A stretch of DNA of 55,516 nt, taken from assembly GCA_937960645.1 (NCBI GenBank), contig CALGPJ010000008.1:1-55516 (forward strand), given 5' to 3'. The notes under the pieces are model-generated. The model searched no databases, had not been told where the DNA came from, and worked only from the letters and a program-made list of their open reading frames with translations. Position 1 is the first letter of the stretch, and every line of letters starts with the position of its first letter. This DNA is from an uncultured Spirochaetia bacterium (GTDB lineage Bacteria > Spirochaetota > Spirochaetia > JABEVK01). This document shows positions 1-9,195 of this stretch, piece by piece. The translations under genes and the position numbers were made by a program.

Positions 1-63
1 TTTTGACGCAACATGAACGTGTCGTGGTGTGGTTGGGGGTCCCCCGCCATGATCGGGGTAAAG

Positions 64-140
64 TTTTCTCGCTATGCTCGAAATGACAGGATGCTCGAAA
101 TGACAGGATGCTCGAAATGACAGGGCGCTCGAAATGACAG
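64..140. repeat. REP-like palindrome fragment with four 17-bp tandem copies
   Basis: Positions 64-90 read as a half of the scattered intergenic element whose core is TTTCTCGC-TTCG-CTCGAAATGACA. The terminal unit ATGCTCGAAATGACAGG is then tandemly copied at 74-90, 91-107 and 108-124, with a fourth, slightly diverged copy (GCGCTCGAAATGACAG) at 125-140. The array sits just upstream of the first gene and its -10 box. The resemblance to a dispersed REP-type element is from general knowledge of many genomes; the tandem expansion is read directly. Confidence 0.7.
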
Positions 141-145
141 AAAGT

Positions 146-151
146 TATAAT
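146..151 (+). promoter_or_regulatory. -10 box upstream of the HisN-like gene
   Basis: An exact TATAAT lies 47 bases before the ATG at 199. No convincing -35 is found at 16-18 bp; that place is occupied by the tandem repeat array, so the repeats would be next to or inside the promoter. A strong ribosome-binding site GAGGAGG (184-190) precedes the start, so this gene should have a normal leader. Confidence 0.45.
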
Positions 152-198
152 AGTGTTGTTAAAATAATGGGGCATGCAAATCCGAGGAGGCTCTAATC

Positions 199-960
199 AT
201 GCCGGAACAGGATGAGTTTTTAAGGTTCGCGCTCGATCTGGCGGTGGCTGGAGGAGAAATAACCCTCCGGTATTTTCATAAGGATCTCGAAATCGAAGTC
301 AAATCGGATGCGAGTCCCGTCACGGTCGCCGATCGGGAAACAGAGGCCGTGATTTTTGAGATGATTCGGGGTCGTTATCCGTCGCATGGTATTATCGGGG
401 AGGAGCAGGGCAGTTTTGGAGATGATCGTGATTTTTGTTGGGTTGTGGATCCGATCGATGGCACCAAGTCCTTCGTGGCCGGGGTGCCTCTTTATACCGT
501 TCTGATCGCTCTTCTTTTCAAAGGGGAGCCGATTTTGGGGGTGATTCACCAACCCGTCATGCGCGAGACCGTCTGGGCCGCGGTCGGTCAGGGATGTTTT
601 TTCAACGGCAAAAAAACCCAGCTTCGACCTTGCGCGCAACTATCCGAGGCTTGGCTGTTGACCACAGATCCCACCGACTTGTTGAACAGATGGAAGGGTT
701 CTGCCGAGCTGCTTCAAGCGGCCCGCTACACCCGAACCTGGGGCGATGGTTACGGTTACCTCATGCTGGCAAGCGGAAGGGCCGATCTCATGATCGATGC
801 GAAAATGAATCTATGGGATGTGGCTTGTTTGCAGCCCATCGTAACGGAAGCCGGGGGGTATCTTTGCGATTTGACCGGAAAAACCGGACTGGGTGACTCG
901 AGCATCGCAGGTCGAGAGGATTTGGTGGTTGAGGCATTGAGGTTCCTGAATGATCGGTGA
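199..960 (+). CDS. Inositol-monophosphatase-family phosphatase, HisN-like
   Basis: A 253-residue Mg2+-dependent sugar-phosphate phosphatase. The metal-site motifs are visible: GEE at 67-69, DPIDGT at 84-89 and WD at 206-207. The segment TWGDGYGY followed by ASGRADLMID is typical of the HisN subgroup, which removes phosphate from L-histidinol phosphate in histidine synthesis; inositol phosphate or another sugar phosphate remains possible because no other his gene is nearby. The start has a GAGGAGG site eight bases upstream. The stop overlaps the next gene by 11 bases, so the two are probably co-translated. A second family member lies at 44980-45804. Confidence 0.8.
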   Translation: MPEQDEFLRFALDLAVAGGEITLRYFHKDLEIEVKSDASPVTVADRETEAVIFEMIRGRYPSHGIIGEEQGSFGDDRDFCWVVDPIDGTKSFVAGVPLYTVLIALLFKGEPILGVIHQPVMRETVWAAVGQGCFFNGKKTQLRPCAQLSEAWLLTTDPTDLLNRWKGSAELLQAARYTRTWGDGYGYLMLASGRADLMIDAKMNLWDVACLQPIVTEAGGYLCDLTGKTGLGDSSIAGREDLVVEALRFLNDR

Positions 961-1798
961 GTTTTTTTCAGTCAATGGCCAGTTGCGGCCTGCAAGTGAA
1001 GCCAAAATTTCCCTCGATGACATTCATGTCGTCTATGGCTTTGGTGTGTACGAAACCCTAAAAGTCAGAAAGGGGGTTCTCTATTTTGCTGACAGGCATG
1101 CGGAGAGGCTGTTGAACAGCGCCCGTGAAGTCGGAATCGAGCATCCGTGGTCCGAGGAAGCCATCGTCGATTGGCTGAACAACCTCGTGTGTTCCAACCG
1201 TCTTGCCGATGCCAATATCAAAGTTCTCCTTTATGGCGGCCGAACCCGTGAGGATGCGCGTCTTTACATCGTTCAAATCGCTCCCCTTTTTCCCGATCGG
1301 AAACTTTACAAGAAGGGGGCGAAGGCCATCCTTTTCGAGGGGGAGAGGTGGAAGCCCCAGGCCAAGAGTCTCAACATGCTGATGAGCGCTCTGGCCTTTC
1401 AACAGGCCCAGAACCAGGGCGCCTATGATGCCCTGTTGGTGAACCGGGAGGGTTGTGTCACGGAGGGGACGAGAACCAACCTGTGGTACACGGACGGAAT
1501 CCGGCTCTTCACCCCGCCGGCGTATCAGGTATTGGAGGGGGTGACGCAACAAACTTTAATCGAATGTGTTCGGGAAAATGGATTGGAGGTGGTCCGTCGC
1601 GAAATCAAGGTAGGAGAATTGAGCGATTGGAAGGGCTTTTTTCTCACGAGTACCAGCACGAAGGTGATGCCCCTCCAGGCCATCGACCGGTTCACCTTCG
1701 ACATCCCCGATCTGATACTGCGGCTGGAGTCATTGTACGACAACTGGCTGGAAGGTTGGAGAAACAAAAACAGTAATCAAAAAAACATCGAAACTTAA
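950..1798 (+). CDS. Class IV PLP aminotransferase (IlvE/PabC/Dat family)
   Basis: A 282-residue fold-type IV PLP enzyme. The PLP lysine is most likely K139 in AKSLN, and the conserved VTEGTRTNLW segment (170-179) carries the glutamate that contacts the PLP nitrogen; FLTSTSTKVMPL near residue 230 is the C-terminal phosphate-binding strand. The family includes branched-chain aminotransferase, D-amino-acid aminotransferase and aminodeoxychorismate lyase, and the sequence does not decide among them. It overlaps the HisN-like gene by 11 bases, consistent with translational coupling in a two-gene unit. Confidence 0.8.
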   Translation: MIGEFFSVNGQLRPASEAKISLDDIHVVYGFGVYETLKVRKGVLYFADRHAERLLNSAREVGIEHPWSEEAIVDWLNNLVCSNRLADANIKVLLYGGRTREDARLYIVQIAPLFPDRKLYKKGAKAILFEGERWKPQAKSLNMLMSALAFQQAQNQGAYDALLVNREGCVTEGTRTNLWYTDGIRLFTPPAYQVLEGVTQQTLIECVRENGLEVVRREIKVGELSDWKGFFLTSTSTKVMPLQAIDRFTFDIPDLILRLESLYDNWLEGWRNKNSNQKNIET

Positions 1799-1845
1799 CG
1801 CACTTTTAGTAATTCCGGGATACTTTAAGGGACAAGGAGGTGCGT

Positions 1846-2067
1846 ATGGCTCGTGTCATCGTCAAATCGAAAGAGGATTCTTACCCTGGTAAAGCGATGT
1901 CCCTGACCAAGGACGGGGCCATTCTCCATCTGGAGGAACTCTCCCCGAAATTGATCCCTGGGGAAATGACCCTGGTTGTCGCAGAGGAGGCAACCTACCA
2001 GGGAAAGATCATCTTTCGTGAGGTGCACGCCGATTCGTGTCGGTTGCACGTTCGTTTTCTAAACTAA
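1846..2067 (+). CDS. Small conserved-looking protein, possibly PilZ-like
   Basis: A 73-residue acidic-basic mixed protein without membrane segments. The ATG at 1846 is chosen because AAGGAGG (1834-1840) sits five bases upstream; an in-frame GTG at 1840 lies inside that site. The stretch SLTKDGAIL followed by a predicted all-beta tail resembles the N-x-S-x-x-G-A strand of PilZ domains, but the RxxxR half of the c-di-GMP site is missing, so this is only a resemblance. Its stop codon overlaps the recG stop as CTAA. Confidence 0.6.
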   Translation: MARVIVKSKEDSYPGKAMSLTKDGAILHLEELSPKLIPGEMTLVVAEEATYQGKIIFREVHADSCRLHVRFLN

Positions 2068-4118
2068 AAGGAATCCTCCGCGGAGGATTTGAACAATGAA
2101 CCGTTCCGCAGGTGGCCAATCCACGGCCCCTGTGGATCATTTTTCAAAAGATCGAGGATTTCATCCCGGATGGTGAGCATGAGGTCGGCGTCTTTGTGCC
2201 AATTGGCCATCCGGAGACGCGCATAACCGGATTGGCGCATGCCGAGGAACTCTCCGGGACCGCGAAGATCGAGGTCGGCCTCGGCCAACTCGAAGCCGTT
2301 TGACGTTTCTCTGATCATTTTTAATCTTTGTTTGGCTTCTTCGGTTAGGTCGGGGGCAAATACCAGGAAACAAAATCCCGGAAGGCTTCCTCGGCCAACG
2401 CGGCCGCGGAGCTGATGCAGGGTGGAGAGGCCGTAAAGCTCGGCGTGGTAAATGACCATGCAGGTTGCATTGGGAACATCAACACCGACCTCGACGACAC
2501 TGGTAGCACAAAGGATTTTGGTTGATCCTGATTTGAAGGCGTCCATCGCTGCCGTTTTATCCTGATCCTTCATTCGACCGTGCACTATTCCGACCTCGAA
2601 ATTTGGAAAAGCGGATTTCAGCGTTTCGAAAACGGAATAAAGGTCGATGATGCTGCGTTTTTCGGATTCCTCGATCAGGGGTACGACGACATAGGCCTGC
2701 TGTCCGGATTTGAGCTTCTCCGCCAAATAGTCCCATACCCTTTTGATGTTTCCCAGGCTGACCAGGTAGGTGGTGATGGGATGGCGTCCCGAGGGGAGCT
2801 CGGGTAAGGTGGTCACATCGAGATCGCCAAAGACGGTCAGAGCCAAACTTCTCGGTATGGGTGTGGCACTCATCATCAGCAGGTGCTTGGCGGAACCGGA
2901 TTTGAGGAGAGCCTCTCGTTGGCGTACCCCAAAACGATGCTGTTCATCCACGATAACATATGACAGGTTTCGCCAAATGATTTCTTTGGAAAGCAGGGAA
3001 TGGGTGCCAACGACGAGATTTAGCTCCCCGGAAGCGATTTGTTTCAAAATCGATACCCGAGCATCGGCAGGGGTGGAGGAGGTCAGGAGGGCTGTTTTGA
3101 GTTGCAAGGGTTCCAGGATTTTTGCAAGATTTTTGAAATGCTGTTGCGCCAGAAGCTCGGTCGGAGCCATGAAGGCCACCTGCTCTCCCGCTTCCAGGAC
3201 GGGTATGGCCGAGAGCACCGCAACCAGGGTTTTTCCGGCACCCACGTCGCCTTGCAGCAGTCGCGCCATGCAACGTCCCGAGTCCAAATCCTCGAGGATT
3301 TCCTGTATGGCGTTTTTCTGTCCCTGGGTCAGTTGAAAGGGGATCGAATGCACGGCTTTTTCCAACAGTGTTCTGGGATAGGCTGGGTGTTTGACCTCGA
3401 TGTTTAGCCTTAGGTGCCGTTCCAGCTGAATGTTTCCTATTAAAAACCAGAGCTCACGAAAAGCCAGGCTGCGCCGGACTTTTTCAATTTCCTCCAGGTT
3501 CCTGGGCGTATGGATTTTTTGAAGAGAATCGAGCCAGGAAGCCAGGCCATATTTGTTTCTCACGTTGTCGGGTATTTCTTCGGTTACATCTTGAAGGTGT
3601 TGCAAAGCCTGGGCCATGGCTTTTCGAATTGTTGACTGTTTAAGACCTGCAGTCGCGGGATAGATGGGGAGAATGCTACCAAAACCCGGTGGTCCTGGCT
3701 GTCTTTCATATACCGGTGTGATTTCGAATTGAGAGATCTGAATTTCCTGGTATTGCAACTGAGGCGTGCCAAAGAGGTGAAACCTGGATCCCGGGGGGTA
3801 CTTGTCTTTCAGGTAGTCTCTGTTGAAACAGAGCAAGCCGCCTTCCTGGCCTAGGTGGTCACTAAAGCGAATTTTCAGAACAGCTCGGCGACTGCCAAAA
3901 TAACCGTGAGAGATAACCCGCCCTGTCGTATACACGGGTTTTTTCTCTCGCAGAGCTTCCTCCAGGCCAACAAGCCTGGTACGATCTTCGTAGGCTCTGG
4001 GCAGCAGGAGCAGAAGATCGAGGCAGGAAAAGACGTCAATTTTTGAAAAAAGTACGCCGATACCAGGCCCGACTCCCTTCAGACGTTGAACCGATAACGA
4101 GTAGTCGGCGAGATACAT
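2064..4118 (-). CDS. recG: ATP-dependent DNA helicase RecG
   Basis: A 684-residue protein of normal RecG length. It has the N-terminal wedge/OB region (about 1-250), then Walker A GDVGAGKT (290-297), DEQH (391-394) with the RecG-type continuation RFGVRQREAL, SATPIPR (417-423), and a C-terminal helicase domain ending in the family tail. RecG reverses and remodels stalled replication forks and branched DNA. The ATG at 4118 matches the usual N-terminus; an upstream in-frame ATG at 4142 would overlap yggT. It is the last gene of the long minus-strand operon and follows yggT with only two bases between stop and start. Confidence 0.95.
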   Translation of the reverse strand: MYLADYSLSVQRLKGVGPGIGVLFSKIDVFSCLDLLLLLPRAYEDRTRLVGLEEALREKKPVYTTGRVISHGYFGSRRAVLKIRFSDHLGQEGGLLCFNRDYLKDKYPPGSRFHLFGTPQLQYQEIQISQFEITPVYERQPGPPGFGSILPIYPATAGLKQSTIRKAMAQALQHLQDVTEEIPDNVRNKYGLASWLDSLQKIHTPRNLEEIEKVRRSLAFRELWFLIGNIQLERHLRLNIEVKHPAYPRTLLEKAVHSIPFQLTQGQKNAIQEILEDLDSGRCMARLLQGDVGAGKTLVAVLSAIPVLEAGEQVAFMAPTELLAQQHFKNLAKILEPLQLKTALLTSSTPADARVSILKQIASGELNLVVGTHSLLSKEIIWRNLSYVIVDEQHRFGVRQREALLKSGSAKHLLMMSATPIPRSLALTVFGDLDVTTLPELPSGRHPITTYLVSLGNIKRVWDYLAEKLKSGQQAYVVVPLIEESEKRSIIDLYSVFETLKSAFPNFEVGIVHGRMKDQDKTAAMDAFKSGSTKILCATSVVEVGVDVPNATCMVIYHAELYGLSTLHQLRGRVGRGSLPGFCFLVFAPDLTEEAKQRLKMIRETSNGFELAEADLDLRGPGEFLGMRQSGYARLRMANWHKDADLMLTIRDEILDLLKNDPQGPWIGHLRNGSLFKSSAEDSF

Positions 4119-4120
4119 TG

Positions 4121-4687
4121 TCAGAGACTCACGATCAACCATCGCAGGAGCCATTCCCCTGCGATGTAAATCAGAAGCAGTAAAAAAATGAATAAGATCA
4201 GTCCGGTTCGGTAGGTCAAAAAACCTCTTCGAAGGATGGCCCCCAGTTTTGTGACCGGCGGCATCAAAATGAGGTCGAGCGCATGCCAAATTGGAAAACG
4301 TGCCAGGGCGGCAAAGTAAAACCCTAACAGTCTTACCATACTCAAGATGATGAACAGTCCCAGGAGAAAGCTGATAAAGCTCCAAATAAGGGAAACCAAA
4401 AAGACCACAAGCTCGATGGGCCCGGGAAATCCCGAGCGATAACTCAAATGGAATAAAACGAAATTGGCGATTTGGAGGACGGCGACCGCGGCGATAGGCG
4501 TCAGGTCCAGGTGTTGGGTGCGTAGAAACTTCCAACCGCGAAACAGCGAGAGGTAGGGGTCCACGACTTTGCTCAAAAAGGCGATGCCAGGATGAAGAAT
4601 CCCTGACCATCCGAGAATGATGCGGATAGCGATCAACAGCATGTACATCTGAATCAACGCGGACAAAAAGGTAAAAACAAAATTCAC
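4121..4687 (-). CDS. YggT-family membrane protein
   Basis: A 188-residue integral membrane protein with two copies of the YGGT unit, each made of a hydrophobic helix pair: the first has IRIILGW and VVDPYLSLFR, the second LILMPPVTKLGAILRR. The start is GTG at 4687, supported by AGGAGG seven bases upstream. YggT proteins are linked to cell division, osmotic tolerance and membrane-protein assembly in other bacteria, but the biochemical role is not settled. It lies between dnaE and recG, in the same operon. Confidence 0.85.
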   Translation of the reverse strand: MNFVFTFLSALIQMYMLLIAIRIILGWSGILHPGIAFLSKVVDPYLSLFRGWKFLRTQHLDLTPIAAVAVLQIANFVLFHLSYRSGFPGPIELVVFLVSLIWSFISFLLGLFIILSMVRLLGFYFAALARFPIWHALDLILMPPVTKLGAILRRGFLTYRTGLILFIFLLLLIYIAGEWLLRWLIVSL

Positions 4688-4705
4688 TTTGAACCTCCTG
4701 AAACC

Positions 4706-7700
4706 TCAGTGGAGTGTAGGATTGAATTTCCAAAATCCATGGAACCAACTTTGATCTTTCAGTTTGTCTTTGAATTTTGGGTCCAAGGTAACGAAAAGAG
4801 ATGTTTTGAAAAACCATGGTTTATGGCTCGTGGCCATCGGTAGAATGCGCAGATACAGGGGCGTCTTGCCTCGATGATTTTGGAAGAAGTCATAGATGGA
4901 GGCAATCTCACTTTTGAGATAATCCTTGGGTTTGATTTCGATACACAGTGCCATATGTGTTTCGGTTAACTCCTGGGAATTTGCCAGTGGCTCCTGCACT
5001 TCCAATTCGTCCACGGTAAACTGGGCCTGGTCGTCGTAAAAATCCACACGGCCGCGCAAACCGACGACCTTGCCCTCGATAAAGTTCTCCCGGATGGCTT
5101 CATAGACCCGGGGAAAGACACGCAGGTCGATACTTCCCAAAAAATCTTTTAGCACACCGACCGCCATCCGTTCGCCACTTTTGGTGTTGAATATCCGAAT
5201 ATTCGAGAGTTCTCCCAGGATTTGATAGGTGGTTTTGGGTTTGGCGTGTTTGACCTTACCGAGGTTGAGGTTGGAGTATTGTTCCCATCGCTCGCGATAA
5301 TCGTCTAGAGGATGGCCCGAAAAGTAAAAGCCAAGGAGTTTTTCTTCCAGATCGAGTTTCGTTTTTGTGTCGATTTCCGGTAGCTCCGTCCAGGGTACGG
5401 GTGGAAGGTCGGAGCCGGGTTCCCCGAAGAGCGTTGTTTGCTTCGATTCGATTTCTTCCTTGATTTTGTTGACTCGGATTAAAACCTGAGGGAGAAAATG
5501 TTTGAGGGTGGCGCGGTTGTGGCCCAAGCCGTCGAGAGCGCCGGCATCGATCAGTGTTGCAATTTGTTTTTCAGCCAGCAGTCTGGAATTGGTTCGTAAA
5601 AGCAGATCTTCCAGGTCTTTGAACGGGCCGCCCATAGTTCGTGCTCGCAGGATTTCGTCTACGGGTCCATCACCCAGGTTCTTGATGGCGAGAAGGCCGT
5701 AGATGATTTTTCCGTCTTTGACCGAAAAATATTTTTCAGAATGATTGACGTTCGGTGGTACGATGTCAATGTTCATTTTCCGAGCTTCGGCGATGTATTC
5801 GGCGAGCTTTTCCGGTTTGTCGATTTCGTTGGTGAGGTTGGCGGCTAAAAACTCTGCCGGATAATTCGCTTTCAAATAAGCGGTTTTATAAGCCAAAAAG
5901 GCATAGGCTGCGGCGTGGGATTTGTTGAATCCGTATAAAGCAAACTTTTTCAGGAGATCGAAGACCTCGCTGGCCTTTTCGGAAGACACCCCATGTTGTT
6001 TTTTGAATCCTTCGATAAACATGGGACGTTGTTTGTCCATGACCTCTATCTCTTTTTTTCCCATGGCCCGGCGCAACAGATCGGCAGCTCCCAGGGAATA
6101 ACCGGCCAAAATCTGGGCGGCCTGCATCACTTGTTCCTGATACACGATAATGCCATAAGTCTCTTTTAAAATGGGCTGAAGGCTCGGATGCGGATATTCG
6201 ATTCTGCCGCTCATCTTGCGTTCGATAAACGTAGGAATGTTGTCCATGGGTCCCGGGCGGTAAAGCGCATTGAGCGCGGTGAGGTCTTCCAAACTTTGCG
6301 GTTTGGCCTTTTTGAGAACTTTTCTCATCCCGGCGCTCTCGAATTGAAAGATCATGGAACTTTTTGCCTCGCCCAGCATCTTGTAGGTGGTTGCATCGTC
6401 GAAGGGGATTTCTTCCTCGGATAGTTGAATCCCGCGTTTTCTGAGTAAATGGAGGGTGTTCTTGATCAAGGTGAGTGTCTTCAAACCCAAAAAATCCATC
6501 TTGACGAGGCCGCAGTCCTCCAAATACTTCATGGAATATTGCGTCAGCGTGGTGTTGGTCTTGGGATCTCGATAGAGCGGGACATAGTCGATAATTTGTG
6601 TTTTTCCGATCACGAGTCCCGCGGCGTGGGTGCTGGCGTGTCGCGGCAAACCCTCCAGGAACGCGGCTGTATCAAAGAGCTCCTTGTATATACCTCCCTT
6701 TTCGTAGTATTGCTTCAACTCCGGGACTATTTGCACCATCTTTTTCAGGGAGGCGATTTCCTTGGGATTGTCCGGATCGGGTAGGCGGTTATCGATGAAT
6801 TTTGTGATTTGATTTCTTTCGTTGAAACTCAACCCCAACACTCTCCCCACATCTTTAACCACTGCTTTGGGCTGTAGGGTACCAAAGGAAATGATCTGGG
6901 CCACGTTGTCCTGACCGTACTTTCGGGTGACGTAATCGATAACCTCCTGCCGCCGTTCGAAGCAAAAATCCACGTCAAAGTCCGGCATGCTGACACGCTC
7001 GGGATTGAGAAAGCGTTCGAAGAGCAGTTTATATCGTATGGGATCGATATCGGTGATTCGAAGCGAGTAAGCCACGAGACTACCAGCACCCGAACCGCGG
7101 CCGGGTCCTACAGGGATGTCGTGATCTTTTGCCCAGTTGATGAAGTCGGCGACAATCAGAAAGTAACCCACGAAGTCCATCAAAATGATCACGGTAAGCT
7201 CATAATCCAGCCGATCCTGAAGTTCACGGGTTACCGTCGTGTACCTTTTCGTTAAACCCATGTGGCTGAGGTATACGAAATACTGGGTGACGAGGTTATC
7301 GAGTCTCTGAAAGAAAAAGCTTCTGACGTTTTCGGCTACCTCATGCGGGTCCTTGTTTTTCGTATCCTTGCTGAGCTTAGCCAGGGCCTCGTCGGTAAAT
7401 CGAGTCTCCAGAACACTGACCAGTCCTTTGATTTTTTCCCTGGCTTGTTCCTGTTGTTCGAGATCGAAGTTCTGGGGTACCTGGAACTCGGGTAAGAGCG
7501 GACCAGGGAACCGGAGATCGACCTGGCAGGCCTCGGCGATTTTTAAGGTATTCTCTACAGCCTCGGGAATATCGGCGAATAGAGATGACATCTCCTCGGC
7601 CGAGCGAAAATAAAATTCGCCGAACCCCTGTGGCGCTCTATCGAGATCGTTCTTTGTTTTTCTTTCGGCAATACACCGCATGGTGTCGTGGTATTCTGCA

Positions 7701-8308
7701 TGCTCAGGCAGCGCATAATAGATTCTGTTGGTTGCCACGAGCGGTAAATTCAGTTTCCGACTAAGGTCGAGTAATTTCGGCCGATTGTTTTGTTCCTCGG
7801 ATATTCCGTGGTCGGTAATTTCGAGGTAGAGGTTTTTACCGAAAACATCGTAGAGCCGAACCAGAAGGTCCTCGGCCGACTTGTCCCGGTTATTGCTGAG
7901 AAGGTGATGGATTTCGGTATCCAGTCCGCCTGTGATTAGAAAAAGTCCTTCGTGATGCCTGAGAAGAAAATCGAGGGTAACATGAGGAGAAAGGCCGTCC
8001 TCGTGAAAAAAGGACTGGGAACTGAGACGCTTGAGGTTTTCCCACCCTTGATTGTTTTGGGCGATGACGATCAGCGGACGCGGTATTTCGTAGATTTTTA
8101 CCGAGAGTGTCAGCCCAAGAAGGGGCTTGATTCCCGCCTTTTTTGCGTCTTTGTAAAAGTTCACGGCGGCAAAAAGGCCGTTGGTATCGGTCAGGGCCAC
8201 TGCAGGCATGTTGTTTTTCCTGGCAGCCTGGATCAACTGCGAAATGGAAAGGCAGGATTCGAGGAGAGAATAAACGGAATGGCAACAGAGATGGACAAAC
8301 GACGACAT
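4706..8308 (-). CDS. dnaE: DNA polymerase III alpha subunit DnaE
   Basis: A 1200-residue replicative polymerase. The order is PHP domain (starting HLCCHS at 6-11), then palm with GPGRGSGAGS (401-410) and the catalytic PDFDVDF (442-448), fingers, tandem HhH, beta-clamp-binding region and an OB fold near residues 1020-1100. The PHP metal ligands look partly replaced, as in E. coli, suggesting no proofreading there. The ATG at 8308 is preferred over 8326 because a GGGAGG lies just upstream and the N-terminus then matches the family. A roughly 55-residue charged insertion lies near 285-345. It follows the xdh-like gene by 11 bases. Confidence 0.96.
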   Translation of the reverse strand: MSSFVHLCCHSVYSLLESCLSISQLIQAARKNNMPAVALTDTNGLFAAVNFYKDAKKAGIKPLLGLTLSVKIYEIPRPLIVIAQNNQGWENLKRLSSQSFFHEDGLSPHVTLDFLLRHHEGLFLITGGLDTEIHHLLSNNRDKSAEDLLVRLYDVFGKNLYLEITDHGISEEQNNRPKLLDLSRKLNLPLVATNRIYYALPEHAEYHDTMRCIAERKTKNDLDRAPQGFGEFYFRSAEEMSSLFADIPEAVENTLKIAEACQVDLRFPGPLLPEFQVPQNFDLEQQEQAREKIKGLVSVLETRFTDEALAKLSKDTKNKDPHEVAENVRSFFFQRLDNLVTQYFVYLSHMGLTKRYTTVTRELQDRLDYELTVIILMDFVGYFLIVADFINWAKDHDIPVGPGRGSGAGSLVAYSLRITDIDPIRYKLLFERFLNPERVSMPDFDVDFCFERRQEVIDYVTRKYGQDNVAQIISFGTLQPKAVVKDVGRVLGLSFNERNQITKFIDNRLPDPDNPKEIASLKKMVQIVPELKQYYEKGGIYKELFDTAAFLEGLPRHASTHAAGLVIGKTQIIDYVPLYRDPKTNTTLTQYSMKYLEDCGLVKMDFLGLKTLTLIKNTLHLLRKRGIQLSEEEIPFDDATTYKMLGEAKSSMIFQFESAGMRKVLKKAKPQSLEDLTALNALYRPGPMDNIPTFIERKMSGRIEYPHPSLQPILKETYGIIVYQEQVMQAAQILAGYSLGAADLLRRAMGKKEIEVMDKQRPMFIEGFKKQHGVSSEKASEVFDLLKKFALYGFNKSHAAAYAFLAYKTAYLKANYPAEFLAANLTNEIDKPEKLAEYIAEARKMNIDIVPPNVNHSEKYFSVKDGKIIYGLLAIKNLGDGPVDEILRARTMGGPFKDLEDLLLRTNSRLLAEKQIATLIDAGALDGLGHNRATLKHFLPQVLIRVNKIKEEIESKQTTLFGEPGSDLPPVPWTELPEIDTKTKLDLEEKLLGFYFSGHPLDDYRERWEQYSNLNLGKVKHAKPKTTYQILGELSNIRIFNTKSGERMAVGVLKDFLGSIDLRVFPRVYEAIRENFIEGKVVGLRGRVDFYDDQAQFTVDELEVQEPLANSQELTETHMALCIEIKPKDYLKSEIASIYDFFQNHRGKTPLYLRILPMATSHKPWFFKTSLFVTLDPKFKDKLKDQSWFHGFWKFNPTLH

Positions 8309-8319
8309 CACCACCCTCC

Positions 8320-9195
8320 CTACCAAGGATTATAATCAGTCATGTTGATCCTTCTAAAATAGTCTAGGAGGATCAAAAGAATCTTAGCGACCTGGCCAGA
8401 GGCTTGTTCGGAATACGCACTGTAACGTGATTTGATATTACTCAAGACCGATGAGATATCCCGTTTGGAAAAAGGCAGGCGTTTGCCGAGGAGATTTTCC
8501 TCGATCGATCGGTGGGTCACTGTCGGTAAACCGGGCAGCTGGATGGCGAGGCGTAGGTCCTCGAGAATGTTTTGGCTGACTCTCGCTGTTAAAACGAGCC
8601 GAGAGGGGTTTTGAGGATACTGGGCATGGAAATCGGAATAGAAAAAGGCCTCATTGAAGGAAGTTTCCGGTAATTTAACACGCGTCAGCACTTCATTGGG
8701 GTTGATCGGTAGGGCGTAGGAATCGAGAAGTCGTGCCGAATCGAGCCAACGGGTGCCGGATGGGGATTTTAATTCATATTGGGCTCCCAGAACGCCCAGT
8801 ACCATCGACAAGTCTCCTGCCCAGGGCTTCAAGCATAGGTTCCCTCCGATTGTCGCCTGAAAGAAAATAGGGTATTGGAGCAGCTTTTTAAGAGCGACAT
8901 TCAAAAGCAAGGGCAAGCGTTTGGGAGAGATCTGGCTGATCTGGGCCAGAGAGACGACCGAGCCGATGTCCAGGCCGTAATCTGTGGCACGCACTTTTTT
9001 GAGTTCGGGGATATCGAGCAGGTTGATAATGTCTTCGTTATCGATTTCGAGTTTATTCAAGCAATTTGATGATGGGTAACCATGAAAAGAGGTGCCGCCT
9101 GCCACCAGGATGGCTCGGGATCTAAAGCGTAGCGCATTGAAGACTTGATGAAGTTCTTTGGGGAAGAAGATATTATGCGGACTGTTTTTAGCCAT
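8320..9195 (-). CDS. FAD-binding subunit, molybdenum-hydroxylase type (XdhB/CoxM-like)
   Basis: A 291-residue protein with the FAD-binding fold of xanthine dehydrogenase and CO dehydrogenase medium subunits. The FAD loops AGGTS (32-36) and ATIGGN (114-119) are kept, as is INLLDIPELKKVRATDYGLD, the linker strand typical of the family; the C-terminal CO-dehydrogenase flavoprotein domain is recognisable but diverged. So the flavin site looks intact while its two partner subunits are degenerate. It overlaps the upstream small-subunit gene by eight bases and precedes dnaE by 11 bases. A role in electron transfer is inference; no substrate can be named. Confidence 0.75.
   Translation of the reverse strand: MAKNSPHNIFFPKELHQVFNALRFRSRAILVAGGTSFHGYPSSNCLNKLEIDNEDIINLLDIPELKKVRATDYGLDIGSVVSLAQISQISPKRLPLLLNVALKKLLQYPIFFQATIGGNLCLKPWAGDLSMVLGVLGAQYELKSPSGTRWLDSARLLDSYALPINPNEVLTRVKLPETSFNEAFFYSDFHAQYPQNPSRLVLTARVSQNILEDLRLAIQLPGLPTVTHRSIEENLLGKRLPFSKRDISSVLSNIKSRYSAYSEQASGQVAKILLILLDYFRRINMTDYNPW

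Noticed and set aside
74-140. Four 17-bp repeats as a CRISPR array
   Set aside because: Copies are contiguous without spacers and no cas gene is nearby.
146-199. First gene as another leaderless start
   Set aside because: TATAAT is 47 bases before the ATG and a strong GAGGAGG lies between.
1846-2067. Bona fide c-di-GMP-binding PilZ protein
   Set aside because: The RxxxR half of the binding site is missing; only a strand resemblance remains.
4118-4142. Longer recG start at 4142, or a start inside dnaE giving over 900 residues
   Set aside because: Would overlap yggT or dnaE and adds residues unlike any RecG; normal length is met from 4118.
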